Below are positions 1 through 5,745 of a stretch of 7,653 nucleotides of DNA, one piece after another. Position 1 is the first letter of the stretch; every line of letters starts with the position of its first letter. The notes beneath the pieces were generated by a model. That model saw only the letters and a program-made list of their open reading frames with translations, had not been told where the DNA came from and searched no databases. Source of the stretch: CAZGXM01 sp964529795 (GTDB lineage: Bacteria > Bacillota > JADQBR01); NCBI GenBank assembly GCA_964529795.1, contig CAZGXM010000090.1:1-7653 (forward strand), in the 5' to 3' direction. A program made the translations under genes and the position numbers.

Positions 1-45
1 GAACTTTCCGAAACAAGTTCATCAAGCAGCTCTTCATTCTTCGAC
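1..45 (-). other. Window edge, no supported gene
   Basis: Beyond the yebC terminator the minus strand stays open to the edge in the frame that reads LSKNEELLDELVSES from a TTG inside the T-run (plus-strand start near 48). The composition is protein-like, but there is no ribosome site and too little sequence to call a gene. It may be the first codons of a downstream gene. Confidence 0.25.
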
Positions 46-74
46 AAAAAAATACCGTGCACTTTGGCACGGCA
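46..74 (-). terminator. Rho-independent terminator after yebC
   Basis: Read on the minus strand, TGCCGTGC pairs with GCACGGTA (8 bp with one G-T pair) around a six-base loop. One stem half lies at 67-74 and the other at 53-60, and a run of seven T follows (46-52). The hairpin begins four bases after the yebC stop codon, so it plausibly ends the yebC transcript. The same bases also lie in an open minus-strand frame running off the window edge, so a downstream gene starting inside the hairpin is not fully excluded. Confidence 0.75.
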
Positions 75-78
75 GGCT

Positions 79-831
79 TTACCCTAAATTTTTCATCAGC
101 TCGTCATCGATGTCAAAATTGGCATAAACATTTTGAACGTCATCATGGTCTTCCAGGATTTCCATCAGGTTCAGTATCTTTTGTGCATCATTTTCATCGG
201 TGACCTGCACCGTGTTTTTCGGGACCATAGTTACTTCAGCCACACTGACGTTTATTCCTTCGGCAGCCAGTTGCTCTTTTACCTGCTCCAAATCCTCGGG
301 GCTGGTGGTTATTTCCATAGTATCTTCTTCCACGGAAACATCCTCAGCGCCGCATTCAATTGCCGCCAGCATGAGCTCTTCCCCATCCATATCTTCTGTC
401 AGGTCTACTGCGATATAACCTTTTCGCTCAAACATCCAGGCCACACAACCGGACTCACCCAAGCTGCCGCCATTTTTGGAAAACAAGTGCCGTATCTCCC
501 CGGCGGTACGGTTGCGGTTATCCGTGGCAACATCCATTAAAATTGCCACCCCGGCCGGGCCGTAACCTTCATAGGTTATCTCCTCGTAGACAACACCTTC
601 AATTTCGCCGGTTCCTTTCTTTATTGCCCGTTCAATATTGTCATTGGGCATATTGGCTTCTTTGGCTTTTTGGATAGCAGCCTTGAGGCGCGGGTTTGCT
701 TCCGGATCTCCCCCGCCCCGTTTTGCGGCCACGGTCAATTCTTTAGCCATCTTTGTAAAAACTTTTCCTTTTTTTGCATCCATTCTTGCTTTTTTATGCT
801 TGATATTAGCCCATTTTGAATGGCCGGACAT
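79..831 (-). CDS. yebC: YebC/PmpR/TACO1-family protein
   Basis: This 250-residue protein belongs to the YebC family, whose members have been described as transcriptional regulators (PmpR-type) and, in bacteria and mitochondria (TACO1), as factors that help ribosomes through difficult proline-rich or otherwise stalling stretches. The evidence is the family N-terminus MSGHSKWANIKHKK, followed by a basic helical region rich in KxxxRxDAKKGKVFTKMAKEL. The middle carries NPRLKAAIQKAKEANMPNDNIERAIKKGTG (about residues 46-75), then YEGYGPAGVAILM and TDNRNRTAGEIRHLFSKNGG with GCVAWMF. Length and architecture are typical of the full-length family. The ATG lies about 10 bases after GGGAG, a somewhat long spacing, but MSGHSKW is the near-invariant family start. 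It lies 114 bases downstream of nadE with no terminator between, so some readthrough is possible. The upstream gap holds three palindrome-like sites. Which molecular role it plays here cannot be told from sequence. Confidence 0.97.
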   Translation of the reverse strand: MSGHSKWANIKHKKARMDAKKGKVFTKMAKELTVAAKRGGGDPEANPRLKAAIQKAKEANMPNDNIERAIKKGTGEIEGVVYEEITYEGYGPAGVAILMDVATDNRNRTAGEIRHLFSKNGGSLGESGCVAWMFERKGYIAVDLTEDMDGEELMLAAIECGAEDVSVEEDTMEITTSPEDLEQVKEQLAAEGINVSVAEVTMVPKNTVQVTDENDAQKILNLMEILEDHDDVQNVYANFDIDDELMKNLG

Positions 832-876
832 AGCTTGTCATCTCCCGCTAAACATTATTAAACTTAATATTATTCA

Positions 877-932
877 CCTGGTTGACAAACAGGTCTGAAC
901 TGGTGGTCAACAGTAGACGCTGTTGTCAACAG
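877..932. repeat. Three near-palindromes spaced ~20 bp upstream of yebC
   Basis: Between nadE and yebC the plus strand reads CCTGGTTGACAAACAGG (877-893), CTGGTGGTCAACAG (900-913) and CTGTTGTCAACAG (920-932). The third is a perfect 6+1+6 palindrome and the other two are degenerate versions with the same CTG...CAG ends and a TTGAC/GTCAA core. Centres fall near 885, 906.5 and 926, about two DNA turns apart, as expected for a cooperative operator array. No transcription factor is recognised from the motif, and no good -35/-10 pair could be assigned here. The repeats could also arise by chance or act as RNA structure. Confidence 0.5.
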
Positions 933-945
933 GTTACGTTTATTT

Positions 946-1674
946 CTATTTATTCAGAGGAAATTCCAAAACAGGTGGCACCTTTCGTTTATGCTCACTG
1001 CTTTGGTGTAAACGCCGGGTAACTGTCCTTACCTTCGCAGAACCCCTGCCGTGCAGGATATATTCATCCAGTTCCTCATAGGTAATGTCCATTTCACCTT
1101 CGTCTGTCTGACCCTGCCACAATCCTGCCGTAGGCGGCCTGGTGATAATAGTCTCGGGTACACCGGAAATTTTGGCCAGTTCTCTTACCTGGGTTTTCAC
1201 CAAGCCGCCAATTGGTTCCATATCCACACCGCCGTCCCCGTACTTGGTAAAGTAACCGGTAAACAGTTCACTGCGATTACCGGTACCCGCAACCAGGTAA
1301 TTATACTTGGCAGCATAGTAGTAAAGGGCTGTCATGCGCAGCCGCGGCTTGATGTTTGCCTTGGCCAGCTGCGGTGCGTCATCGTTTTCCAGGGCAGTAA
1401 GCAGTGTACGGTAAGTATCGGTCAGGTCAACCTGCACATACTTGATACCTAAAGTCTCGGCCAGTTCTTTGGCTAATTCCGCGTCCCCGGGGTCACTTTC
1501 ACAGGGCATAATCACACCCAGGTTATTTTCCGGAAAGGCCTGTTGGCACAGCGCCGCCACCACTGCCGAGTCAATACCACCGGATATGCCAACAACCGTA
1601 CCTTCAGCCCCTGCTTCAGCTACTTCCTTTTTAATCCAATCAACTATCTGTCCCTTTACTCGTAAATAATCCAC
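946..1674 (-). CDS. nadE: NH3-dependent NAD+ synthetase
   Basis: NadE performs the last step of NAD biosynthesis in the cytoplasm: it adenylates nicotinate adenine dinucleotide with ATP and amidates it to NAD+. The protein is 242 residues, the size of the ammonia-using form. It has no N-terminal glutaminase domain, so it should use free ammonia. The PP-loop ATP-binding motif SGGIDS is at residues 31-36. Further family hallmarks are GTGNRSELFTGYFTKYGDGGVD with EPIGGLVKTQVRELA, and a late TAGLWQGQTDEGEMDITYEELD segment. The start is a GTG placed seven bases after AAGGGGG. A promoter (1744-1772) and two upstream terminators indicate transcription separate from cysK. It is followed by yebC without a terminator, so the two may be partly co-transcribed. 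Confidence 0.96.
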   Translation of the reverse strand: MDYLRVKGQIVDWIKKEVAEAGAEGTVVGISGGIDSAVVAALCQQAFPENNLGVIMPCESDPGDAELAKELAETLGIKYVQVDLTDTYRTLLTALENDDAPQLAKANIKPRLRMTALYYYAAKYNYLVAGTGNRSELFTGYFTKYGDGGVDMEPIGGLVKTQVRELAKISGVPETIITRPPTAGLWQGQTDEGEMDITYEELDEYILHGRGSAKVRTVTRRLHQSSEHKRKVPPVLEFPLNK

Positions 1675-1743
1675 AAGTTTACCCCCTTCGTATTTTATAT
1701 TTCCGCTGGCAAAAGTGCAAAGTTAATTTATTTATTTATTGAA

Positions 1744-1772
1744 ATTATATACTTTCCCAAAAAATTAGACAA
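1744..1772 (-). promoter_or_regulatory. Sigma-A-like promoter for nadE
   Basis: On the minus strand TTGTCT (1767-1772) is followed after exactly 17 bases by a perfect TATAAT (1744-1749). Transcription would start near 1737, giving a leader of about 60 bases. That leader begins with an A/T-only stretch containing repeated AAAT units (1724-1741), and its end carries the AAGGGGG ribosome site. The position just downstream of the cysK terminators agrees with nadE being its own unit. Confidence 0.8.
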
Positions 1773-1800
1773 GACGCCAGTCCGGCGAGCGGCAAGAAAT

Positions 1801-1834
1801 AAAAATACAAAAGTCACCTGGAGCAACAGGTAAC
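1801..1834 (-). terminator. Second of two tandem terminators after cysK
   Basis: On the minus strand GTTACCTG (1827-1834) pairs with CAGGTGAC (1813-1820), an 8-bp stem with one G-T pair and a six-base loop. TTTTGTATTTTT (1801-1812) follows directly. It begins right where the T-run of the first terminator ends, so the two act in series between cysK and nadE. Confidence 0.75.
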
Positions 1835-1883
1835 AAAAAAACAGGAGGGACTGCCACATATTTCGAAGCAACTTTACCTCCTG
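1835..1883 (-). terminator. First of two tandem terminators after cysK
   Basis: On the minus strand CAGGAGG (1877-1883) pairs perfectly with CCTCCTG (1842-1848), followed by seven T (1835-1841). The 28-base loop is longer than usual for an intrinsic terminator, which lowers confidence in its efficiency. A smaller hairpin without a T-run (ACCCGG 1911-1916 with CCGGGT 1899-1904) lies just upstream, immediately after the cysK stop. Confidence 0.65.
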
Positions 1884-1923
1884 CTTTTATCAATTGTAAC
1901 CCGGGAATAACCGGGTAATCATA

Positions 1924-2847
1924 CTATTCATCCGATAACTTGAATAGTTCCGTAGTCAGATACCGTTCTCCCGTGTCAGGAGCGATGGCAAGAACTTTTT
2001 TCCCTTTACCCAGTTTGTGGGCTACCTGCAGCGCTGCCCACACCGCCGCACCGCTGGAAATACCCAGCAGCAGTCCCTCTTCCTTGGCCATACGCCGCGC
2101 AGTCTCCATGGCATCATCATTTGTAACAGTTACTATTTCATCCACCAGTTCCACGCTCATCACTGCCGGTATAAAACCCGCGCCAATACCCTGAATTTTA
2201 TGCGGCCCGGGATTGCCGCCGGAAAGCACTGGAGAACCTTTTGGTTCCACTGCAATCAGTTTAATCTTTTCCAGCTTTTCTTTCAATATTTCGCCCGCTC
2301 CAGTAAGGGTACCACCGGTACCAACGCCCGCAACAAAAGCATCCAGGCCAGGCAATTGTTCCAATATTTCCAAGGCAGTTGTTTCCCTGTGAATTTGCGG
2401 GTTGGCCGGGTTCTCAAACTGCTGGGGCATAAAATAACCTTTTTCTTGAGCTAACTGGGATGCTTTGTTTACCGCACCCTTCATTCCCTCACTACCCGGC
2501 GTCAAAACAAATTCCGCACCGTAAGCCGCCATTAATTTCCGTCTCTCAACACTCATGGTATCCGGCATCACCAACAGCAAACGGTAGCCTTTGGCAGCAG
2601 CAATCATGGCCAGGCCAATACCGGTATTACCACTGGTAGGTTCAACAATGGTCATGCCGGGTTTCAGCCTTCCCTCTTTTTCCGCCGCTTCAACCATACT
2701 CAAGGCAATCCGGTCCTTGACACTGCCGCCGAGGTTAAATGCTTCCAATTTAACATAAACCTCAGCACCATTTTCGGAAGCCAATCGATTTAACTTTACC
2801 ACGGGAGTATGTCCTATCAGGCCGGAAACACTATCAACCACGCGCAT
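1924..2847 (-). CDS. cysK: O-acetylserine (thiol)-lyase, cysteine synthase A type
   Basis: CysK is a cytoplasmic PLP enzyme that replaces the acetyl group of O-acetyl-L-serine with sulfide to give cysteine. With the start chosen here it has 307 residues, the normal length. The Schiff-base lysine is K44 within GGSVKDR. The substrate loop TSGNTG is at 71-76, the phosphate-binding GTGGT at 176-180, and the serine that contacts the PLP ring nitrogen lies in ISSGA (263-267). The frame can be extended eight codons to a TTG, but AGGGGA (2855-2860) sits seven bases before the ATG at 2847, and MRVVDSVSGLIGHTP matches the family N-terminus. It lies 52 bases after cbiO but has its own consensus promoter inside cbiO. 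No T-box or S-box leader is visible in the roughly 40-base leader. Related cystathionine beta-synthase-like enzymes are possible, but the motifs fit CysK best. Confidence 0.95.
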   Translation of the reverse strand: MRVVDSVSGLIGHTPVVKLNRLASENGAEVYVKLEAFNLGGSVKDRIALSMVEAAEKEGRLKPGMTIVEPTSGNTGIGLAMIAAAKGYRLLLVMPDTMSVERRKLMAAYGAEFVLTPGSEGMKGAVNKASQLAQEKGYFMPQQFENPANPQIHRETTALEILEQLPGLDAFVAGVGTGGTLTGAGEILKEKLEKIKLIAVEPKGSPVLSGGNPGPHKIQGIGAGFIPAVMSVELVDEIVTVTNDDAMETARRMAKEEGLLLGISSGAAVWAALQVAHKLGKGKKVLAIAPDTGERYLTTELFKLSDE

Positions 2848-2854
2848 GTAAATT

Positions 2855-2860
2855 TCCCCT
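2855..2860 (-). promoter_or_regulatory. Ribosome binding site fixing the cysK start
   Basis: AGGGGA on the minus strand ends seven bases before the ATG at 2847. It lies downstream of the TTG (2871) that would give the longest frame, so it argues for the shorter 307-residue CysK. Confidence 0.8.
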
Positions 2861-2893
2861 TTCATTTCCAAGTATTCTTATATGTTTTGCTGG

Positions 2894-2922
2894 ATTATAT
2901 CAGAAAGGACCTTCTTTGTCAA
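2894..2922 (-). promoter_or_regulatory. Consensus sigma-A promoter for cysK inside the cbiO 3' end
   Basis: The minus strand holds a perfect TTGACA (2917-2922), a 17-base spacer and a perfect TATAAT (2894-2899). The -35 and spacer are also the final codons of cbiO, and the cbiO TGA stop (2900-2902) directly abuts the -10 hexamer. Transcription would start near 2887, about 40 bases before the cysK ATG. This is the strongest promoter match in the window and suggests high constitutive cysK expression independent of the metal transporter operon. Confidence 0.88.
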
Positions 2923-3727
2923 TTAAACCTACCAATAACTCCCTGGCTTCGCTTAATGTTACCGGCAATCTGTCCGAGTTCACAAAATCCTGGAAAACCC
3001 GTGTTACCAGAGGCGTACCCAGGCGTGCGTCAGACACCAAAGAGGCATCTGCCAGCAACCCGGGTTGGCCGCTTGCAAATAATGTACCCTGCTTTAAAAT
3101 AATTAGTTGGTCCGCCCAAGCCGCGGCAAAATCCACATCATGAGTGGCAACAATCAAAGTCTTCCCCTGCTGATGAAAATTATCAAGGGTATCCAACAAT
3201 TTTTTTTGCCCTTCCGGGTCTAAAAAGGCCATCGGTTCATCAAAAATAATGATTTCCGGGGCCATGGCGATAATACCGGCTATTGCCACTCTCTTTTTCT
3301 GCCCGTAACTTAGCTGGCTCGGCGTGTGGTCGGCATAATCACGCATACCAACATCCCTTAACGCCTGGTCAACCCGCCGTTCCACCTCTTTTGACTCAAG
3401 GCCCATATTTATCGGTCCAAAAGCCACATCATCCCACACACGGCTGGAAAATACCTGGTCATCAGGGTCCTGAAACACCATGCCCACCTGCCGACGTATG
3501 CTATTTTCAGTTTTCGGGGTGACCGGTGTGTCAAATATTTTCACTGTCCCTCCACCGGGCAGGAACAGGCCGTTAAAATGCAGTAACAAAGTAGATTTCC
3601 CGGCACCGTTATGACCCATCAAGGCCACTTTACTGCCTTTTTCCACGGTAAAAGTAATATTATCCAGGGCTTTTACCCCATCCTGATAAGCATATGTCAA
3701 ATTGTTTACTTTAACAGCTGGAACCAT
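2900..3727 (-). CDS. cbiO: ECF transporter ATPase for Ni/Co uptake (CbiO-like)
   Basis: This is the ATP-hydrolysing subunit of the CbiMNQO-type energy-coupling-factor transporter, acting on the cytoplasmic face of the membrane. The 275-residue protein has a complete ABC ATPase set: Walker A GHNGAGKST (38-46), Q-loop glutamine in VFQDPDDQVF (Q86), signature LSYGQKKRVAIAG (from 139), Walker B IIIFDEP (159-165) and the H-loop histidine H196. The signature has Y instead of the first G of LSGGQ, in line with ECF ATPases, which often have LSFGQ. The ATG follows GGGAGG by six bases. The gene overlaps cbiQ by 22 bases, which implies translational coupling. A single ATPase gene in a group II ECF operon means the working ATPase should be a homodimer. 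Nickel versus cobalt cannot be read from this subunit. Confidence 0.95.
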   Translation of the reverse strand: MVPAVKVNNLTYAYQDGVKALDNITFTVEKGSKVALMGHNGAGKSTLLLHFNGLFLPGGGTVKIFDTPVTPKTENSIRRQVGMVFQDPDDQVFSSRVWDDVAFGPINMGLESKEVERRVDQALRDVGMRDYADHTPSQLSYGQKKRVAIAGIIAMAPEIIIFDEPMAFLDPEGQKKLLDTLDNFHQQGKTLIVATHDVDFAAAWADQLIILKQGTLFASGQPGLLADASLVSDARLGTPLVTRVFQDFVNSDRLPVTLSEARELLVGLIDKEGPF

Positions 3728-4509
3728 TGACTGCCTCCCTTATCCAATAATAGCAACATGAAAGCCACTGCCACCAGTGTCGCCCCCCAACAATAATCCA
3801 GCACCCGGGGCTCTTGTTTATACAGTTGGTACGACCAGTCATCCCTGCCGTATGCTCGGGAAATTACCGCCCAGTGAACCCGCTGCGCACGGTGGAAGGA
3901 ACGAAGAAACAATGCACCAACCGTCTCTGCTGATATTTTTAGTGTCCGCGGGTGAAAATATGATTTTGCCACAAATCCCCTGGCCTTTTGTGCCCGCTGC
4001 ATCCGCTGCAGTTCCGCCCTGAGAACAGTTAAGTAACGCCAGATAAAATCAATTAGTTGCGTAAAAACTGTCGGGATAGGCAGCTGCTTTATCACCGATA
4101 GCAACTGGGTTCGCGGCGTGGTTTCGGTTACAAAAACCATTATCAAAATAGCTGTGACCACCCGTAAAGCCAGTGTTTCCGCCAGCAACAACCCCTGGAT
4201 GCTGACCGGCACGACAATATTGGCAACAACAAATTCCTGCACCGTTCCATCGTGGGTAAAAGGCAGAAATATCAGTATCCCACCCACAAAGGGGACAGCA
4301 ATAAAAATCCGGGCAAAAACGGTTTTTAAAGGAACTTTTGCTAAAAACTGCAAGCCCATCAATAATATAACCCCTAGAGAAAGTATCTTAATGGAAGAGA
4401 TGTTGACTAAAACCGCAATACATATCACAGCGGTCAAAAGCTTTACCTTGCCGTTCAAGTGATGTGCAAAACCGTGCTTTTCCGTCTTATTTTCCCGACC
4501 ACAGGGCAC
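3706..4509 (-). CDS. cbiQ: ECF transporter transmembrane coupling protein (CbiQ-like)
   Basis: CbiQ is the EcfT-type integral membrane protein that links the metal-binding CbiM to the ATPase. The 267-residue protein has several hydrophobic segments (about residues 22-56, 64-84, 96-128 and a last one near 239-255). Between them lies a charged cytoplasmic region with the two coupling-helix motifs of the family: ARG at 176-178 (in RAQKARGF) and its partner AYG at 219-221 (in SRAYGRD). The second is a variant of the usual A-R-G. The longest frame starts at a TTG that itself forms part of the ribosome site. I therefore chose the GTG at 4509, seven bases after GGGAGG. The start lies 17 bases after the cbiN stop, and the end overlaps cbiO by 22 bases, so M-N-Q-O are one tightly packed unit. 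Confidence 0.92.
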   Translation of the reverse strand: MPCGRENKTEKHGFAHHLNGKVKLLTAVICIAVLVNISSIKILSLGVILLMGLQFLAKVPLKTVFARIFIAVPFVGGILIFLPFTHDGTVQEFVVANIVVPVSIQGLLLAETLALRVVTAILIMVFVTETTPRTQLLSVIKQLPIPTVFTQLIDFIWRYLTVLRAELQRMQRAQKARGFVAKSYFHPRTLKISAETVGALFLRSFHRAQRVHWAVISRAYGRDDWSYQLYKQEPRVLDYCWGATLVAVAFMLLLLDKGGSQWFQLLK

Positions 4510-4516
4510 ATCATCA

Positions 4517-4522
4517 CCTCCC
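4517..4522 (-). promoter_or_regulatory. Ribosome binding site fixing the cbiQ start
   Basis: GGGAGG on the minus strand lies seven bases upstream of the in-frame GTG at 4509. It overlaps the TTG codon (4524) of the longest frame, so that TTG cannot sensibly be the start. The frame before the GTG would encode only the ribosome site itself. Confidence 0.75.
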
Positions 4523-4526
4523 AACG

Positions 4527-4814
4527 CTACTCAGTTTTTTTTTGTGTAAAAAGCTTACCCAAGCCAAGAGTGATCAGAAAAGTTACCGCGATACCAAAAA
4601 TACCTGCTATTACCGTACTGCCGTAACCCTTCAATCCCGGCACCTCATAACCAGGCATAATTGCCAGATTTACTTCCGGGGATGGCGCAGCAGATAAAAA
4701 ACCCAAGTCTTCAGCAACTCTTTCCAAACCGTCGGGAAAAGAGGATGCAAGAGGCGCCAGAACCAGCACAACAATTACAGTGACTAATAATAAACGAAGT
4801 ACCCGCTTATCCAT
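4527..4814 (-). CDS. cbiN: PDGLE-domain N component of Ni/Co ECF transporter (CbiN/NikN-like)
   Basis: A 95-residue membrane protein with an N-terminal hydrophobic helix (about 6-22), an extracytoplasmic segment and a C-terminal helix (about 67-88). The motif PDGLE at 27-31, within SSFPDGLERVAEDLGF, defines the PDGLE domain. That domain occurs in the small auxiliary component encoded next to, or fused to, CbiM/NikM proteins. It differs from the Salmonella-type CbiN sequence, so a label of NikN is equally reasonable. The N component is thought to interact with the M subunit and promote metal entry into its binding site. The start overlaps the cbiM stop by eight bases (ATGGATAA), which suggests translational coupling. 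The end has a run of nine A on the coding strand (4535-4543), four codons before the stop. Confidence 0.85.
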   Translation of the reverse strand: MDKRVLRLLLVTVIVVLVLAPLASSFPDGLERVAEDLGFLSAAPSPEVNLAIMPGYEVPGLKGYGSTVIAGIFGIAVTFLITLGLGKLFTQKKTE

Positions 4815-5457
4815 TTATCTCACCCCCGGCAACAATATGTTTTTCCAGTGGCCAGTCATTATTTTTCAAATAAACCAGCACAAGCGAAGTGATAACACCT
4901 TCCCCAATACCGATAATTGCATGCCAGAACAAGATAGCGGATAATACTACCTTATAATCAGCCGTTCCGGAAACCGCAAGCTCCATCCCTGCCGCACCGG
5001 CAGCCACAAACACCGACAACCATGCACCAACAAATGCACCAATCAACCAACCTCTTTGTTCCCATAGTTTGCTGAATAAGAGATAAACTGCATAGCCCAC
5101 CCACGGACCGATAATAGCCATGTTTAATATATTGGCGCCCAAAACTGTAAAACCGCCGTCATTCATAAATAACCATTGAATAACAAGAATACAGGTTATG
5201 ATAATACTGGCAACCCATGGACCAAAAACCGCGGCTGCCAGCGTACCGCCCATCAAGTGGCCCGATGTTCCGCCGGCAACCGGGAAGTTAACCATTTGTG
5301 CTGCAAAAATAAACGCACCCATCACGCCCATTAAAGGAATTTGCTTTTGACTTAAACCGGCTTTTACTTTTTTAGCCGTATAGGACAAATAACCAATACT
5401 CACTCCCGCAGTAGTCACACAAGTCTTTAAATCCAAAAACCCGTCGGGTATATGCAT
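4807..5457 (-). CDS. cbiM: ECF transporter Ni2+/Co2+-binding subunit (CbiM/NikM-like)
   Basis: This is the substrate-specific membrane subunit of the transporter, 216 residues with about six to seven hydrophobic segments. The N-terminus is MHIPDGFLD, the hallmark of the family. In a solved NikM structure the metal is held by the free N-terminal amine, His2 and His67. Here His2 is present and the histidine of GGTSGHLMGG is exactly residue 67 when translation starts at the ATG at 5457. A longer frame from a TTG (5493) would add 12 residues and bury the N-terminal ligand. AAGGAGG seven bases before the ATG settles it. The family cannot separate nickel from cobalt by motif alone, and there are no cobalamin genes or B12 riboswitch in view. 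The nearby cooT makes nickel more likely. The gene follows cooT by 99 bases, a gap with a strong inverted repeat. Confidence 0.95.
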   Translation of the reverse strand: MHIPDGFLDLKTCVTTAGVSIGYLSYTAKKVKAGLSQKQIPLMGVMGAFIFAAQMVNFPVAGGTSGHLMGGTLAAAVFGPWVASIIITCILVIQWLFMNDGGFTVLGANILNMAIIGPWVGYAVYLLFSKLWEQRGWLIGAFVGAWLSVFVAAGAAGMELAVSGTADYKVVLSAILFWHAIIGIGEGVITSLVLVYLKNNDWPLEKHIVAGGEING

Positions 5458-5464
5458 GTTCAAT

Positions 5465-5471
5465 CCTCCTT
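5465..5471 (-). promoter_or_regulatory. Ribosome binding site fixing the cbiM start
   Basis: A perfect AAGGAGG on the minus strand ends seven bases before the ATG at 5457. It lies inside the 12-codon extension of the longest frame, showing that the extension is leader and that the protein begins with the metal-binding Met-His. Confidence 0.9.
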
Positions 5472-5502
5472 GTTTGGTTCTTAACCCCCCCAAAATAACA
5501 GA

Positions 5503-5540
5503 ACCATGAAGGGGTATTTTGTACCACTAACCTTCATGGT
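5503..5540. repeat. Perfect 10-bp inverted repeat (ACCATGAAGG) in the cbiM leader
   Basis: ACCATGAAGG (5503-5512) and CCTTCATGGT (5531-5540) are exact inverted copies separated by 18 bases. On the transcribed (minus) strand the order is motif, five-base one-sided loop (TTAGT), a small hairpin GGTA-CAAAA-TACC, then the inverted motif with no gap. The same 9-10 bases recur three times in the DUF3842 leader. It could be a DNA operator with two half-sites or an RNA hairpin. A rival pairing exists: GGTTCT overlapping the end of the hairpin can instead pair with AGAACC just before the ribosome site (plus-strand 5500-5505 with 5476-5481). The T-tract after the hairpin is poor, so a simple terminator is unlikely. 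Confidence 0.85.
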
Positions 5541-5556
5541 CAGACTTAAAATCTTT

Positions 5557-5745
5557 TTATTCTTCTTCTAAAATTATCCGGTGGTCCACCAATTCCATTT
5601 CCTTAATTTTTGCTTTAATAAACTTTCGCTGTCCAAAAATGTTTTCCAACAGCAGGCCCCCTTCCTGAGAAACCACTTTATCCACTTTTTCCATCAGCAG
5701 TTCCACACTGCCACTTTTCCGCAAGTAGGCATTTGCTTCACACAC
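5557..5745 (-). CDS. cooT: CooT-family nickel-binding protein
   Basis: A 62-residue cytoplasmic protein of the CooT family. In Rhodospirillum rubrum, CooT is a small dimeric nickel-binding protein encoded with CooC and CooJ, and these take part in nickel insertion into carbon monoxide dehydrogenase. The sequence opens with MCEAN, so a cysteine stands at position 2, the residue that binds nickel in the characterised protein. The rest alternates short hydrophobic strands (ELLMEKVDKVV, GLLLENIFGQRKFI, IKEMELVDHRIIL), as expected for the small beta-rich fold. The start is a GTG seven bases after GGAGGAG and overlaps the DUF3842 stop by eight bases, so the two are translationally coupled. No carbon monoxide dehydrogenase, CooC or hydrogenase gene lies in the window, so the client enzyme is unknown. 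Confidence 0.85.
   Translation of the reverse strand: MCEANAYLRKSGSVELLMEKVDKVVSQEGGLLLENIFGQRKFIKAKIKEMELVDHRIILEEE

Noticed and set aside
133..540. Plus-strand open frames opposite yebC, nadE, cysK, cbiO and the glycerate kinase
   Set aside because: They are antisense shadows of well-recognised minus-strand genes, lack ribosome sites and match no family. The frame at 133-540 is one example; none was kept.
565..576. ACCTTCATAGGT, similar to the ACCATGAAGG regulatory motif
   Set aside because: It lies inside the yebC coding sequence (TYEGYG region), has a six-base centre instead of five, and differs within the core. The similarity is best explained by chance.
2848..2893. A T-box or SAM riboswitch controlling cysK
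   Set aside because: The leader from the predicted start site is only about 40 bases, too short for either, and no terminator hairpin lies in it.
4535..4543. A nine-A run in cbiN as a programmed slippage site
   Set aside because: It lies four codons from the stop, and cbiQ has its own ribosome site and start, so slippage would only change the last residues. Nothing suggests a fused product.
5503..5540. An E. coli-type NikR operator
   Set aside because: The half-site sequence and spacing differ: ten-base arms separated by 18 bases, not GTATGA-N16-TCATAC. A divergent NikR homologue remains possible, but no nikR gene is in the window.
5503..5540. A Rho-independent terminator between cooT and cbiM
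   Set aside because: On the transcribed strand the hairpin is followed by TCTGTTATTTT then seven G, not a clean T-run. The repeated motif in the other leader also points to regulation.
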